Shown: positions 1-9,018, numbered from the stretch's first letter. The stretch is 21,273 nucleotides of DNA from Clostridia bacterium (GCA_017509065.1 JAFWQM010000183.1:1-21273), one strand, 5' to 3'. Made by a program: numbers and translations. The notes: generated by a model from the letters alone, not told the origin.

Positions 1-1
1 C

Positions 2-148
2 GTGGGCATCCCCACCAAATTGGAAAAGCTCAAGGAAGAAGACCTGCCCTTCCTTTGCGAATCCGCTGCCGCTGACGCATGCGCTCCCGGCAATCCCCGT
101 CCCGCCAGTTTAGCGCAGTTCGAGGAAATGTTCCGTAAGCTGATGTAA
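2..148 (+). CDS. Iron-containing alcohol dehydrogenase, C-terminal end (partial)
   Basis: Only the last 48 codons and a TAA stop lie in the window; the gene starts off the left edge. The translation begins VGIPTKLEKLKEEDLPFLCE and ends AQFEEMFRKLM. The pattern 'GIPTKL..L.....+..L.E.A..DACAPGNPRP' is the typical C-terminus of Fe-dependent (type III) alcohol dehydrogenases such as lactaldehyde, propanediol or butanol dehydrogenases. These are cytoplasmic NAD(P)H-dependent enzymes that interconvert aldehydes and alcohols. Metal-binding residues and the nucleotide-binding domain are not in view, so the substrate cannot be assigned. The gene points toward the exopolysaccharide operon (convergent) and seems unrelated to it. 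No clear terminator follows the stop; a broken GyrI-like gene begins about 25 bases later on the other strand. Confidence 0.75.
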   Translation: MGIPTKLEKLKEEDLPFLCESAAADACAPGNPRPASLAQFEEMFRKLM

Positions 149-171
149 TTCAGTATCAATTTAAAGGGAAG

Positions 172-587
172 GCCGATCAGATATATTTCATGATGCAAAC
201 GCTGATCCGTGATATCCAGATCATAGCCCTGCGCTTCCATATATTCATGCATGATCTGAACAGTAGCAGGCTCATCATCATAGGAGCCTGCATGCATGCA
301 CTGAACGCATAATCCCTCATCATAGCTCAGAAACTCCACTTTCGAGAAATCCTGCTTCATCTTCTTTGCTGTTTCTTCAACAGCCCAGTCAAAGTCGGCC
401 TTCGTAACAAAATCCGGCAGACGGATCACGGAAATCCAGATGAAGTCTTCCTTGTGAGTATAGTCGGTGCCCGATATGCCATCCTGCCACCCGAATCCCT
501 CCAGGGGCGGCACGACATAGTCGAAATAACCCTTCATCTGATGATCCCCTTTTTACTCATCTTGATCGTAAAGGCAATGCTATACCA
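172..587 (-). pseudogene. GyrI-like small-molecule-binding domain protein, frameshifted and truncated at both ends
   Basis: Reading the minus strand from 537, the translation MKGYFDYVVPPLEGFGWQDG... through ISVIRLPDFVTKADFDWAVE and YDDEPATVQIMHEYMEAQGY to RLHHEIYL strongly resembles the GyrI-like (AraC effector-binding fold) family of small cytoplasmic proteins. Three defects are visible. First, the preceding family segment reads YSIAFTIKMSKKG in another frame (about 584-545), so one base appears lost in the G run near 545-548. Second, the family's N-terminal 50-60 residues before this segment are absent, because TATAGC lies directly after the stop codon of the 2-epimerase gene at 588-590. 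Third, after HHEIYL (about 178) the usual SDPR... ending is replaced by IGLPFKLILN and the frame runs on with no stop. I read this as a dead remnant cut by rearrangement. The family assignment comes from remembered family patterns. Confidence 0.7.
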
Positions 588-1691
588 TTATTCCTTCAAA
601 GCATTTTCAATCGCTTTCCGAATGCGGATAGAGGCTTTTCCGTCCCCATAGGGGTTGACCGCGTCGCACATGCTTTGATAAACTTTCTGATCGCAGAGCA
701 ATTCATGGCATTTTTCATAGATCACCTGTTCGTCGGTTCCCACCAGGCACAAGGTTCCCGCTTCCACGCCCTCCGGACGTTCGGTAGTATCGCGCATCAC
801 CAGCACAGGCTTTTTCAGGGATGGGGCTTCCTCCTGAATGCCGCCGGAATCCGTTAAGATGAGATAGCTGCGGGCCATGAGGTTGTGGAAGGAAACCGCA
901 TCCAGGGGTTCGATGAGGCGGATGCGGTCGCAGCCGGAAAGCTCCTCCCGGGCGGCCTGCTGTACCAGGGGATTCAGGTGCACTGGATACACTGCCTTCA
1001 CATCCTCAAACGCCTCCACGATCCTGCGAATGCTTCGGAACATCGCGTGCATCGGACTGCCGAGATTTTCCCGGCGGTGGGCCGTGATCAAAAGCATACG
1101 GCTGCCTTCCGCCCAGGAAAGAATGGGATGGGTGAAGTGTGGGGAGACGGTGTACCGCATGGCGTCAATGCCCGTATTGCCCGTAACGTAAATGGTTTCA
1201 GGGCTTTTGCCTTCCCGAAGCAAATGCTCTTTCGCCACCTCCGTCGGCGCGAAATGCCATTGGGCCAACAGGCTTATGCTTTGGCGGTTGAATTCCTCCG
1301 GGAAGGGGGAATACAGATTCCAGGTGCGCAGTCCCGCTTCCACGTGGCCCACCGGAATCTGCTGATAAAACGCCGCCACAGCGCTGGCATAGGCGGTGGT
1401 GGTATCCCCATGCACCAAAACTGCGTCCGGCTTTTCTTTTTTGATAATTTCCCTCATGCCCAGCAGCACCGCGGACGTGATGTCATTCAGATCCTGCCCC
1501 GGCTTCATGACCTCTAGATTATACTCCGGCTCCACATGAAAAATATCAAGCACCTGCTGGAGCATCTCCCTGTGCTGCCCCGTAACGCACACCACGGGTT
1601 TGAGCGTGCCGCTTTTTTTGATTTCCAGCGCCAGCGGGCACATTTTGATGGCTTCCGGCCTGGTACCGAATACCAGCATCACTTTTTTCAT
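588..1691 (-). CDS. wecB: UDP-N-acetylglucosamine 2-epimerase (non-hydrolysing)
   Basis: This is a 367-residue cytoplasmic enzyme that interconverts UDP-GlcNAc and UDP-ManNAc. It has the family's full length and motifs: VFGTRPEAIKMCPL at the N-terminus, TGQHREM (37-43), HGDTTT (94-99), GHVEAGLRT (115-123), PFPEE (129-133), TAHRREN (203-209), DSGGIQEEAP and ERPEGVEAGT. Residues matching the E. coli WecB active site (Asp95, Glu117, Glu131, His213) are present as D96, E118, E132 and H205. I place the start at the ATG at 1691 rather than the longer ATG at 1724: it gives the canonical MKKVMLVFGTRPEA start, has AGGAG upstream, and overlaps the previous stop as ATGA. It is the last gene of the operon, which suggests that UDP-ManNAc feeds the polymer made by the upstream GT2 synthase. 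In Bacillota the enzyme (MnaA) can also serve teichoic acid linkage-unit synthesis. Confidence 0.93.
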   Translation of the reverse strand: MKKVMLVFGTRPEAIKMCPLALEIKKSGTLKPVVCVTGQHREMLQQVLDIFHVEPEYNLEVMKPGQDLNDITSAVLLGMREIIKKEKPDAVLVHGDTTTAYASAVAAFYQQIPVGHVEAGLRTWNLYSPFPEEFNRQSISLLAQWHFAPTEVAKEHLLREGKSPETIYVTGNTGIDAMRYTVSPHFTHPILSWAEGSRMLLITAHRRENLGSPMHAMFRSIRRIVEAFEDVKAVYPVHLNPLVQQAAREELSGCDRIRLIEPLDAVSFHNLMARSYLILTDSGGIQEEAPSLKKPVLVMRDTTERPEGVEAGTLCLVGTDEQVIYEKCHELLCDQKVYQSMCDAVNPYGDGKASIRIRKAIENALKE

Positions 1692-4600
1692 ACCGCGTCT
1701 CCTTCTATTCTTCTGAATCTCCATTGTATTTTGGGGACGTTTTGCAAACCGCGCATCCAGGAAACCAGGAAAAACACGGTGGAACCCAGCAGCAGGTCAT
1801 GGCACAGGGAAAAGCAGAACAGCTGCTTTTGGTTATCCGCAAAGCCGTTGCCCAGCACGGACAGGGGGTATTGCAGCACGCCGGTCACGATCAAAAAGAG
1901 AAAGACGGCGCAGAGTATCCGCGTTTTTGCTTCGGTATCCCGTCGAAGCAAACGGCGGATCAGGAAGAATAGCAGCGCCCCATAAAAAAGAACGTAACCC
2001 AAAAACGAACCCGGCGTAAGCCACGACCGCCACCCGGGCCACAGGTTCAGCCCATTCACCGGGTCGTGGTTCGGGTCGCTGTAATTCTGCCCGTTGTACA
2101 CCCGAAAGCCGGTATACAGTTCCCGGGCCTCCCGGGCCGCGTGATCCAGCATATACCAAAGCTTGACAGGATGCGTGATATACCACTGAACGATGGTGAA
2201 CATGCTCACGTGATCGTAAAACGCTTTTTCCGCTTCCTTGGACAGAGGCGCGTAAACATACTCCGCGTCTTCGCTGAAATCCACATATTTCCCGATGTCC
2301 GGGGCCATGGCCGTATCCACGCCCAGGTCTTCCATATCCTTGATGGGGTCATCGGAAATCATGAAGATACCGAAAAAGTACGCCTGCCACATGGTATGGC
2401 GCTGGGACACGCTGTCCTCGGTGCGGTCGCTTTGATAAACGCCCAGAGAGCTTACGGCCAGCACCCCGCACAGCGCCAGGGCCACCAGCCCCTGCACCGC
2501 CTGCAAATCGTAGCGATAGGGCCGATGATAAAAACAGAAAGCCAGCAGCAGGGCAATGGCCCCCGGAGCGGCCATCAGCATTTGCGATTTGGCGTTGATG
2601 AAAATATACAAGGACAGCGCAAGCCCAAGCAGCCACAACGGCCTTTTCCAGCTTTTTTCCCTGGGCATCACGCATAAATGCAAGGAGCAGGCCAGCGTCA
2701 TCAACAGCCCCAGCAGAATGCAGCCTTCACCGTAGAGGCTGTTGTACCAGGTCAGATAGGTTTCATTCATGATCATGACACTGAACAGGGCGGCGGCAGC
2801 GGCGGTTCTTCTGCCCAGCAGGGCGTACAAATCTCGCACCATTTGAAGAATGCACAGAACCGTCGCCGCGCCCATGACCCAGGAGAGCAAATAAGTACTG
2901 AATCCGATGCCGAAGGGCTGGGTCAACAAACGCACCACGCTTACGAACCAATACAGGCTGTAGGTAGGCTTGAGAGGAGTCAGCTTCAAAGCATCAAAGC
3001 CGCTCACGTAAGCATATTCCTCTATGGCGAAATGATTCGCCTGGTTGGCCGTATTGAAATAATCCATGCCGGACCAAGTAAGATCCATTTGCTCCATCAT
3101 ACGGCCAAAGTCGCCGTTGTTGATGGACACGGGATGGGTGGAGGGAACAAACACGCACAACAGTACAAAGAAGCAGTAAAGCCCCGTGAAAAGCGTGATC
3201 AGAAGCTGATTCCCGCATACCGTATCCACCCAGGCGCGCGATTGATCCAGCCACAGCCAGCCGCCGCTTTCCTTTCCCGAAGGAACCCTGTAAACCGGCT
3301 GGACGCGATAGGCGTCCTCGGTGTACCGGGTCATCCATTGCAGGAAGCCAGGCACCACCTCAACCACCGCGCACAAAAGCCCGGTGATCAGCCCCAGCAC
3401 CAGCATGACCTGATACAGCATGTACTGCTGACTTTGGGCATAACCGTCCATCACAAGGGAAAAGGGCAAATAAAGAATGCTGCCCAGGGAAAACAGGCAA
3501 AGCAGCACCCAGCTTGCCCGCTTCTTCCAGATAGCCATTCCGACTCCCGCCTGAATCAACAGCAAATGGATCACGAAATACACTGTCCAGGACAGGGGAA
3601 GAATTCTCCAAAGGAAGGAGAAAAAGCCCCCGTCCACGCGGGTGGCGGTAAAACTCTTATCATTGGCCGAGACAGCGCTGTTTCGCCCGTTTTCAAAGCC
3701 GCGGTTCATGGAAAGCTCCCGGGCGTTGACAGCCTTAAAAAACAGAGCGGGATGGCGAAGATACGTACCGGCCAACCGGCCCGTGGAAACGTGGGCAAAA
3801 AGCGCCTTGGCTTCCTGAGGGTCTCTGGGGTTATGGGCGTAGTCATCTTCCTGTTCGTAGTAGGATTTTCCAATGTCCCGCGCGTAGGATTCATCCAGCC
3901 CCCATTCCCGTAAAATCGTTTCCGGGCTGTCCGTCTGCCGAAGCAGGGCGTTAAAGGAGGCTTCGTACAAGGAAGCTTCGGAGAAATAATCGGCGTCGCT
4001 GCCGACCAATCCCACCGCGCTGCCAAGCCCCGTTATCAGCAGCACGGCCGCCAGGGGAAGCAAAAGATACTTCCTGTTGATCTGCCGATAGCAAGAATAG
4101 ATCAGATACAGGTTGACCGCCGCCGTAAAGGGCAGGAACACCACCAGGGGCGATAAGGACTTTAAAGCCAGCAGGGAGGAAAGCAGCACCGGGATGATCC
4201 ACCGGCTGCGGCTTTCTTTTTTCACGCTGAAGGCCCGAAGCGTCAGGCCCAGGCTCAGCAGTGAAAACGCGATGGCCGCGGCCTCGGGGTACAGCCCCCG
4301 GAAAATGGCGCAGAAATTCCCGTTCATATAAATCAGGCACAGCATCAATCCGGGAATCAGCCATATATGGGGAAACCTTTCATACAGAGCCTGGGTTATC
4401 AGGCCCGCCGCGGCAATCAGCAGCAGGGCCCAGACAGCGGAAAGGGCGTCGATGGAAAAGGGAAGGCCAAAGGGCTGGGTAAAGAGGCGGATCAGCGCCA
4501 CGCCGTACACCGTGCTTCCCCCCGCCCCCGGGGTAAACAGCGACGCCCAGGAAAACCGGGTATAGCTGAAAAATCGCAGGGGGCGAACGTACTGTAAATC

Positions 4601-4798
4601 CCCTTGAAGCAGATCCTCCTGCGTCCAGGTCAGGCCGCATTGGCGCATGATTGCTTCATACTGGCCAAAATCAATCGGGTACAGGTGGGGGTTCCTGGTA
4701 AAGCCGACGGCCAGGCAAAGGGCAGCGCAAACACAGGCAGCCAGCAGCACAGCGCGGCTCCGGGGTATTTTCAGCCAGCCCTTTCGTTTCATCCTCAT
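1688..4798 (-). CDS. Polytopic membrane protein with two fused GT-C-like modules
   Basis: This 1036-residue, strongly hydrophobic protein consists of two homologous halves. Half 1 (about 20-485) and half 2 (about 530-1015) share ordered blocks. Each has a first extracytoplasmic loop with a conserved Asp (PIDFGQYEAIM, D43; NNGDFGRMMEQM, D563) followed by L.W. Next come RLFTQPFGLPFS and RLLTQPFGIGFS, then FRGLYPEA and YNSLYGEG. After these are SPETILREWGLDESYARDIG and DPIKDMEDLGVDTAMAPDIG, then YLRHPALFF and YITHPVKLW, and finally a DGYAQSQQ / NGFADNQK block. A charged soluble linker lies near 487-525. An acidic residue in the first outer loop is typical of GT-C glycosyltransferases, which use polyprenyl-linked sugars outside the membrane. 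A relationship to the WsfD-type 'glycan biosynthesis hexose transferase' group is possible but unverified. The start overlaps the SGNH gene (ATGA) and the stop overlaps wecB (ATGA). The exact acceptor and donor are unknown. Confidence 0.8.
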   Translation of the reverse strand: MRMKRKGWLKIPRSRAVLLAACVCAALCLAVGFTRNPHLYPIDFGQYEAIMRQCGLTWTQEDLLQGDLQYVRPLRFFSYTRFSWASLFTPGAGGSTVYGVALIRLFTQPFGLPFSIDALSAVWALLLIAAAGLITQALYERFPHIWLIPGLMLCLIYMNGNFCAIFRGLYPEAAAIAFSLLSLGLTLRAFSVKKESRSRWIIPVLLSSLLALKSLSPLVVFLPFTAAVNLYLIYSCYRQINRKYLLLPLAAVLLITGLGSAVGLVGSDADYFSEASLYEASFNALLRQTDSPETILREWGLDESYARDIGKSYYEQEDDYAHNPRDPQEAKALFAHVSTGRLAGTYLRHPALFFKAVNARELSMNRGFENGRNSAVSANDKSFTATRVDGGFFSFLWRILPLSWTVYFVIHLLLIQAGVGMAIWKKRASWVLLCLFSLGSILYLPFSLVMDGYAQSQQYMLYQVMLVLGLITGLLCAVVEVVPGFLQWMTRYTEDAYRVQPVYRVPSGKESGGWLWLDQSRAWVDTVCGNQLLITLFTGLYCFFVLLCVFVPSTHPVSINNGDFGRMMEQMDLTWSGMDYFNTANQANHFAIEEYAYVSGFDALKLTPLKPTYSLYWFVSVVRLLTQPFGIGFSTYLLSWVMGAATVLCILQMVRDLYALLGRRTAAAAALFSVMIMNETYLTWYNSLYGEGCILLGLLMTLACSLHLCVMPREKSWKRPLWLLGLALSLYIFINAKSQMLMAAPGAIALLLAFCFYHRPYRYDLQAVQGLVALALCGVLAVSSLGVYQSDRTEDSVSQRHTMWQAYFFGIFMISDDPIKDMEDLGVDTAMAPDIGKYVDFSEDAEYVYAPLSKEAEKAFYDHVSMFTIVQWYITHPVKLWYMLDHAAREARELYTGFRVYNGQNYSDPNHDPVNGLNLWPGWRSWLTPGSFLGYVLFYGALLFFLIRRLLRRDTEAKTRILCAVFLFLIVTGVLQYPLSVLGNGFADNQKQLFCFSLCHDLLLGSTVFFLVSWMRGLQNVPKIQWRFRRIEGDAV

Positions 4799-7419
4799 TT
4801 TCCGTCTTCTTTCCAGGAAAGCGCCTCGTTCCGCACTTCATCCCCGTTCATCGCCCGGCTGACGATTTCCAGGCGTCTGACGGAAATATCAGAAAAGCGG
4901 AACGGACGTCCGTTTTGATCTCGTTCGCAGCCGATATACAGATTGCCCAGGTAAGAAGCGATTTTGCTGTCCGCTTCCGCGCGCAATTCGCCGTCCACAT
5001 AGATTTGGTAATGGTTCTGGTTTTTCACCAGGGTGATCACCGCCTGATCCGCCGGGTGGATTTCCACGTCGGCGTATTCCGCGCCAAGCACGAAGGAAAA
5101 ATGGGTTTCATCCGTCTGGCGAAGAAGCAATCCGCGGTACTTGCCCGGCGTTTCGTCAAAGCAGGACAGCACGCTGCCGCGGCGTACCGTCACCCGATCC
5201 AAAAGGAAAGTGATGGTCCAATCCTTTTCTGCGTTGTCATACAGCATGATGCCCGTATCCACGCAGGCGTTCTTTTTATTACCCGCAAAGCTCTCTTTCA
5301 GGATATAGGAAACGTCCATCCCCGGAGCCTTGTAAGCGGCGGCCAGGGGCGAAGGATGCCAGGAGAGGATTTGCTCCTCCGTCATCAATCCCGCGTACAC
5401 CTCCAGGTTATACACGGTGGTGTTGGAAAACCGGAACAGATCGCCGTTTGCGTCCTCCTGGCAGCCGATCAGGAAGCTTCCGCCGTACGCTTCGCACACC
5501 GACACATCCTGATCCAGCACCTTTTCGCCATTCAGGTAGATCGTATAGGCGGAGCGGTCCTTGGCGATGGCCAGCACAGCAGGCTCGTCCCCCTGGGACA
5601 GGGGCAGGTTCAGCCCATAGGCGTCGCCATACATCACGTTCAGGGTATCCGTTCCGATTTTTCTCACCAGCAGCCCCCGGTACGCCCCTGGCGCTTCCGA
5701 GAAGCAGGAGAAATACACCCTATCGCCGCCGCTGCCCCTCAGATCGATTTGGCTGAGCAGGGTAAAGGAGGCTTCAGGGTCTTCAAACAGCTTGACCCCG
5801 GTATCCACATACGCTTCGCCGTCTCCCTCAAAGCGGCTTTGCAGGGAGAGCAGAAGATCCTCCTGGGTGACGGCTTTCATATATTCCGTCTTTTCCGCAA
5901 CGGGCAGGCTCCGGGCCGTCCAGGCAAGGGCGTCGGTTTCATTCAGCGCTGTATCGTAAACCACCAAATCTCGCACGGTGGTTTTGCCAAAGTGCGTCCG
6001 CCTGCCATTTGCACCCATTTCGCAGCCGAGCATGAGTGTGCCGTTATACTGGGTCAGAGCATCCATGTCTATTTTCCTGTCTTCAATCATCTCGTCATTG
6101 ACATAAAGTTTTATCTTCTGTCCCATCTTGATCAGGCACAGCCGGATGCTATCGGTGGGTCGCTGGATGCGGGCTGTCATATCCTTCGCAAATCTGATCT
6201 CTAAATCCCCGTTGGGTTCTCTGCTGATTCTTAAGCCGTCCTGTTTGCTGTCATAGCAGGCAAGGGGAACGTGGCTTTCAGAACCTGCGTCCGGCACAGT
6301 AAACTCCGCCATCAGCGTCCACGAAGCCAAAGGGTTTTCATACAGCTTGATGCCGGTATCATAATAGTCTTGGCGTCCATCGAATACATGCTGCTCGGTT
6401 AAAGCAAATACCGGATCGTTCACCTTGGCCCGCACTTGGTTCCAAATGTGGCTGGGATCCTGTCGGCGGTCAGGAAGGTCATACTTGCTTTTCAGCAGTT
6501 CAGCTAAGGCGCGTGCATATTTGGGCATACCGGTTTTATTGAAGTGGCCGGGATCAAGAAAATCCTGCTGGGGATCAATGCCGTAATCCTGGTAGCACTC
6601 ATTGAAATTGGTGAAATCAAAGCCGTATTCCGCCGCGATGGAGCGCACCCGGCGGTATTTCTGCTGCTCGATGGCGGTGATTTCATAGGGGGAGGCGACG
6701 ATTTCCAAATGAATCTGATGCTCTTTGCAATAGGAAAGCAGCATTCTGAGATACTTTTCTTCCTTTTCCCCCAGGTCGATTTCCCCCTCCGTAGTGTCCT
6801 TATCCAGAATATTGAAAGAATAGATGGCTTCCGTCGTTTCAGAGGAAAGCACTTGAATTTCCTTGTGACTGTCCCAAGGGAAATATTCAAAATCCTCCTG
6901 GGTTAATTGGTTGTAACGGTTATGATAGGTGGGAAAGCCAAAGAGCATGAAGGCCCGCTCTCCCTGAGGTACGCTGGCCCAGATGTTTTCAACTTTTTCT
7001 TTGGAAAGCCGCATGGCGATGGTGTTTTTCACCTGCACAGGATACGGGCCGTACTCCTGCTGAAAGGTCACGCTGTGGGCGTCCAGCAGCACCACCTTGG
7101 GGGATTGATACTTTAAGGCTTCCAAAAGATAATAGTAAGTGTTCCATATGGGCTGAATGCTGCCCCAGAAGCGATACCCGGCGATACCGTATTCATCCCA
7201 CATGGTTTTGGTGCTCACATTCATGCCCGCGTGAGACGTGCCCAGCACCAGCACGTCCACCGTATCTCTGGGCAGGGAATAGTAATTGTGAACAGGCAGC
7301 GTGCCGTCCTCCTGCTTGAATATCATCACGCTCATGAGCATTTCACCCAGCGCCAGAAAAATCAGCACAAAAGCAACGCCTTTCCCCACCTTTTTCAGCA
7401 CAGACACCATTTTTTCCAT
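4795..7419 (-). CDS. Membrane-anchored SGNH-type O-acetyltransferase/esterase with three LamG-like domains
   Basis: This 874-residue protein has an N-terminal membrane anchor (about 12-34), then an extracytoplasmic SGNH/AlgX-like domain (about 50-315). Block I is VLVLGTSHAG (Ser62, His63) and the catalytic Asp-His pair sits in LDPGHFN (D289, H292). Three tandem LamG/concanavalin A-like domains follow (about 345-500, 530-690 and 712-870). Each starts with DTG[IV].L[YF][DE][ND] and contains I..L.+NG/VDGE and [LI]GCE..ANG/DQNG. In the AlgI-AlgJ/X and DltB-DltD type systems, such an SGNH partner moves acetyl groups from an MBOAT channel onto an exported polymer. The MBOAT gene lies 30 bases upstream, matching that pairing. 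I chose the ATG at 7419 because GGAGGTGA ends 6 bases before it; a TTG lies 6 bases further upstream. The LamG domains probably bind glycan. This architecture is unusual for the family. Confidence 0.85.
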   Translation of the reverse strand: MEKMVSVLKKVGKGVAFVLIFLALGEMLMSVMIFKQEDGTLPVHNYYSLPRDTVDVLVLGTSHAGMNVSTKTMWDEYGIAGYRFWGSIQPIWNTYYYLLEALKYQSPKVVLLDAHSVTFQQEYGPYPVQVKNTIAMRLSKEKVENIWASVPQGERAFMLFGFPTYHNRYNQLTQEDFEYFPWDSHKEIQVLSSETTEAIYSFNILDKDTTEGEIDLGEKEEKYLRMLLSYCKEHQIHLEIVASPYEITAIEQQKYRRVRSIAAEYGFDFTNFNECYQDYGIDPQQDFLDPGHFNKTGMPKYARALAELLKSKYDLPDRRQDPSHIWNQVRAKVNDPVFALTEQHVFDGRQDYYDTGIKLYENPLASWTLMAEFTVPDAGSESHVPLACYDSKQDGLRISREPNGDLEIRFAKDMTARIQRPTDSIRLCLIKMGQKIKLYVNDEMIEDRKIDMDALTQYNGTLMLGCEMGANGRRTHFGKTTVRDLVVYDTALNETDALAWTARSLPVAEKTEYMKAVTQEDLLLSLQSRFEGDGEAYVDTGVKLFEDPEASFTLLSQIDLRGSGGDRVYFSCFSEAPGAYRGLLVRKIGTDTLNVMYGDAYGLNLPLSQGDEPAVLAIAKDRSAYTIYLNGEKVLDQDVSVCEAYGGSFLIGCQEDANGDLFRFSNTTVYNLEVYAGLMTEEQILSWHPSPLAAAYKAPGMDVSYILKESFAGNKKNACVDTGIMLYDNAEKDWTITFLLDRVTVRRGSVLSCFDETPGKYRGLLLRQTDETHFSFVLGAEYADVEIHPADQAVITLVKNQNHYQIYVDGELRAEADSKIASYLGNLYIGCERDQNGRPFRFSDISVRRLEIVSRAMNGDEVRNEALSWKEDGK

Positions 7420-7425
7420 CAGCAA

Positions 7426-7433
7426 TCACCTCC
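7426..7433 (-). promoter_or_regulatory. Ribosome binding site of the SGNH-LamG gene
   Basis: GGAGGTGA, a near-perfect anti-Shine-Dalgarno match, ends 6 bases before the ATG at 7419. It favours that ATG over the in-frame TTG at 7425, which lies directly against it. Confidence 0.8.
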
Positions 7434-7449
7434 CTGATTCGCCAGGGCG

Positions 7450-8961
7450 TCAGAACTGGAAATAGATAAAGCTGGCCGCGTCGAAAGCCGGCCCGTAAAC
7501 GCCAAAGAGCAGAATCCAAAACAGCGCGCCGTACACCACCGCCCAGCGGACCGGCAGCGGCCAGCTGAGCAGACTGTCCCGGATGGATACGCCCCGGGCG
7601 TGCAGAATATCCACCCCGGCCAGAATCGCGATGGAAAGCACAAGGAGCCACAAATCCGCCTGCTCCAGGCCCAGGGTATACAGGGTGCCATCCACCAGCA
7701 GCCAGGGATTCCACACTGTAAAAGAGGATTTGATGATTTGCAGGGCCGAGGATAAATCCGTGGCCCGGAAAAACACCCAGGCAATATCCACCAGCACGAA
7801 GGTGACGAAGATTTGAACCAGGCGATGCCCGAAGGATTCCGCGTTGATCCCCAGCCGATGAAGGGCTTTTTGGCGCAGGGGCTGCGTGATATCGCCCACG
7901 ATTTGCATAGCGCCGTTTAAGCCACCCCAGAGCACATAGGTCCAGGCCGCGCCATGCCATAAGCCGCTCACCAGGAAAACCACCATAATGTTCCTGTACT
8001 TTTTCCATTTTGCGCATCGGCTGCCGCCCAGAGGGAAGTAAATATAATCCCGGAACCAGCTGGTGAGCGAGATATGCCACCTGCGCCAGAAGTCCGCCAC
8101 GGAGGCAGCCAGGTACGGCTGCTGGAAATTCTGCATCAGGTTGAACCCCATCACCTGGGCTGAGCCGATGGCGATGGTGGTGTAGCCGTTAAAGTCGCAA
8201 TAAATCTGCACGGCGAACAGCACCGTGCCCAGAATGGGAATCACGCCCTCGTAGGAGCCGTGATAATTGTAAATCTGGTCTACGATGATAGCCGCGCGGT
8301 CCGCCACCACGATTTTCATGAAATAACCCCACAGCATCAGCATTGCGCCTTTGACCACCTGGCGAGAATCAAAGGGATGCTTTTCCCGAAACTGCACCAG
8401 CAGGTTTCCGCTGCGCTCGATCGGCCCGGCCACCAACTGGGGAAAGAAGGACACGAACAAGGCGTAGCGGAAAAAGTTCTTTTCCGCCTTCGTTTGTCCC
8501 CGGTATACGTCGATCACATAACTCAAGGATTGGAACGTGAAAAAGGAAATGCCCACCGGCAGGGAAACATTCAGCTTAGGCAGGGGAATATGCACTCCCA
8601 CCAGCCCCAGCATGGAAACTATGGTTTCTGTTAAGAAATTGGCGTACTTAAACCAGGCCACCACGGACAGCGTGAAGACAATGGTGACAACGGTATAGAG
8701 CTTGGCCTGCCCGGTGCGCCGCTTCTCCTTTTCCACGTTTTCCGCATCTTCCCTGCGGGATATATCAATAAACAGCGCGTCCAAATAGGTGATCACGGTG
8801 CAGCCCAGCATCAAAAGAATAAAACGCGGGTCCCAGCACATATAGAAATAATAGCTGCCGACGAGCAAAAGAATGTTCCGTACCTTCTGCCATGGAATCA
8901 AAAAGTATGCCAGGGCGATGGCCGGGAAGAAGATCAAATACGAAAGAGAATTGAAAAGCAT
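7450..8961 (-). CDS. MBOAT family membrane O-acetyltransferase (AlgI/DltB-like)
   Basis: This 503-residue polytopic membrane protein has the length and motifs of AlgI-type MBOAT proteins. It opens with MLFNSLSYLIFF and contains PVGISFFTFQSLSYVIDVYRG (about 135-155), FVSFFPQLVAGPIER (169-183), DFNGYTTIAIG (256-266) and FWRRWHISLTSWFRDYIYFP (291-310). It also contains VSGLWHGAAWTYVLWG (331-346), with the conserved catalytic-channel His at 336 and a second conserved His at 296. Such proteins pass acetyl groups from cytoplasmic acetyl-CoA across the membrane to a surface polymer, working with an SGNH protein. The next gene downstream encodes that type of partner, so the two likely O-acetylate the exopolysaccharide made by this operon. 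The start is preceded by AAAGGAG at a rather long distance (about 13 bases). All key residues appear intact. Confidence 0.95.
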   Translation of the reverse strand: MLFNSLSYLIFFPAIALAYFLIPWQKVRNILLLVGSYYFYMCWDPRFILLMLGCTVITYLDALFIDISRREDAENVEKEKRRTGQAKLYTVVTIVFTLSVVAWFKYANFLTETIVSMLGLVGVHIPLPKLNVSLPVGISFFTFQSLSYVIDVYRGQTKAEKNFFRYALFVSFFPQLVAGPIERSGNLLVQFREKHPFDSRQVVKGAMLMLWGYFMKIVVADRAAIIVDQIYNYHGSYEGVIPILGTVLFAVQIYCDFNGYTTIAIGSAQVMGFNLMQNFQQPYLAASVADFWRRWHISLTSWFRDYIYFPLGGSRCAKWKKYRNIMVVFLVSGLWHGAAWTYVLWGGLNGAMQIVGDITQPLRQKALHRLGINAESFGHRLVQIFVTFVLVDIAWVFFRATDLSSALQIIKSSFTVWNPWLLVDGTLYTLGLEQADLWLLVLSIAILAGVDILHARGVSIRDSLLSWPLPVRWAVVYGALFWILLFGVYGPAFDAASFIYFQF

Positions 8962-9018
8962 GGCTGATTTACTGCTCCTTTATTCCTTGCGTCCACTGAA
9001 TGGCTGGCTTTTTCAGAA

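Noticed and set aside
2678..3913. Plus-strand open frame of 411 codons opposite the fused GT-C gene
   Set aside because: It lies antisense to a clearly membrane-type coding frame. Its translation is rich in His, Gln, Gly and Pro, with no domain resemblance and no ribosome binding site. It is an artefact of GC-rich third positions.
4915..6204. Plus-strand open frame of 429 codons opposite the LamG domains
   Set aside because: Antisense to the SGNH-LamG gene, whose three repeats and motifs are convincing. The plus frame shows no family features.
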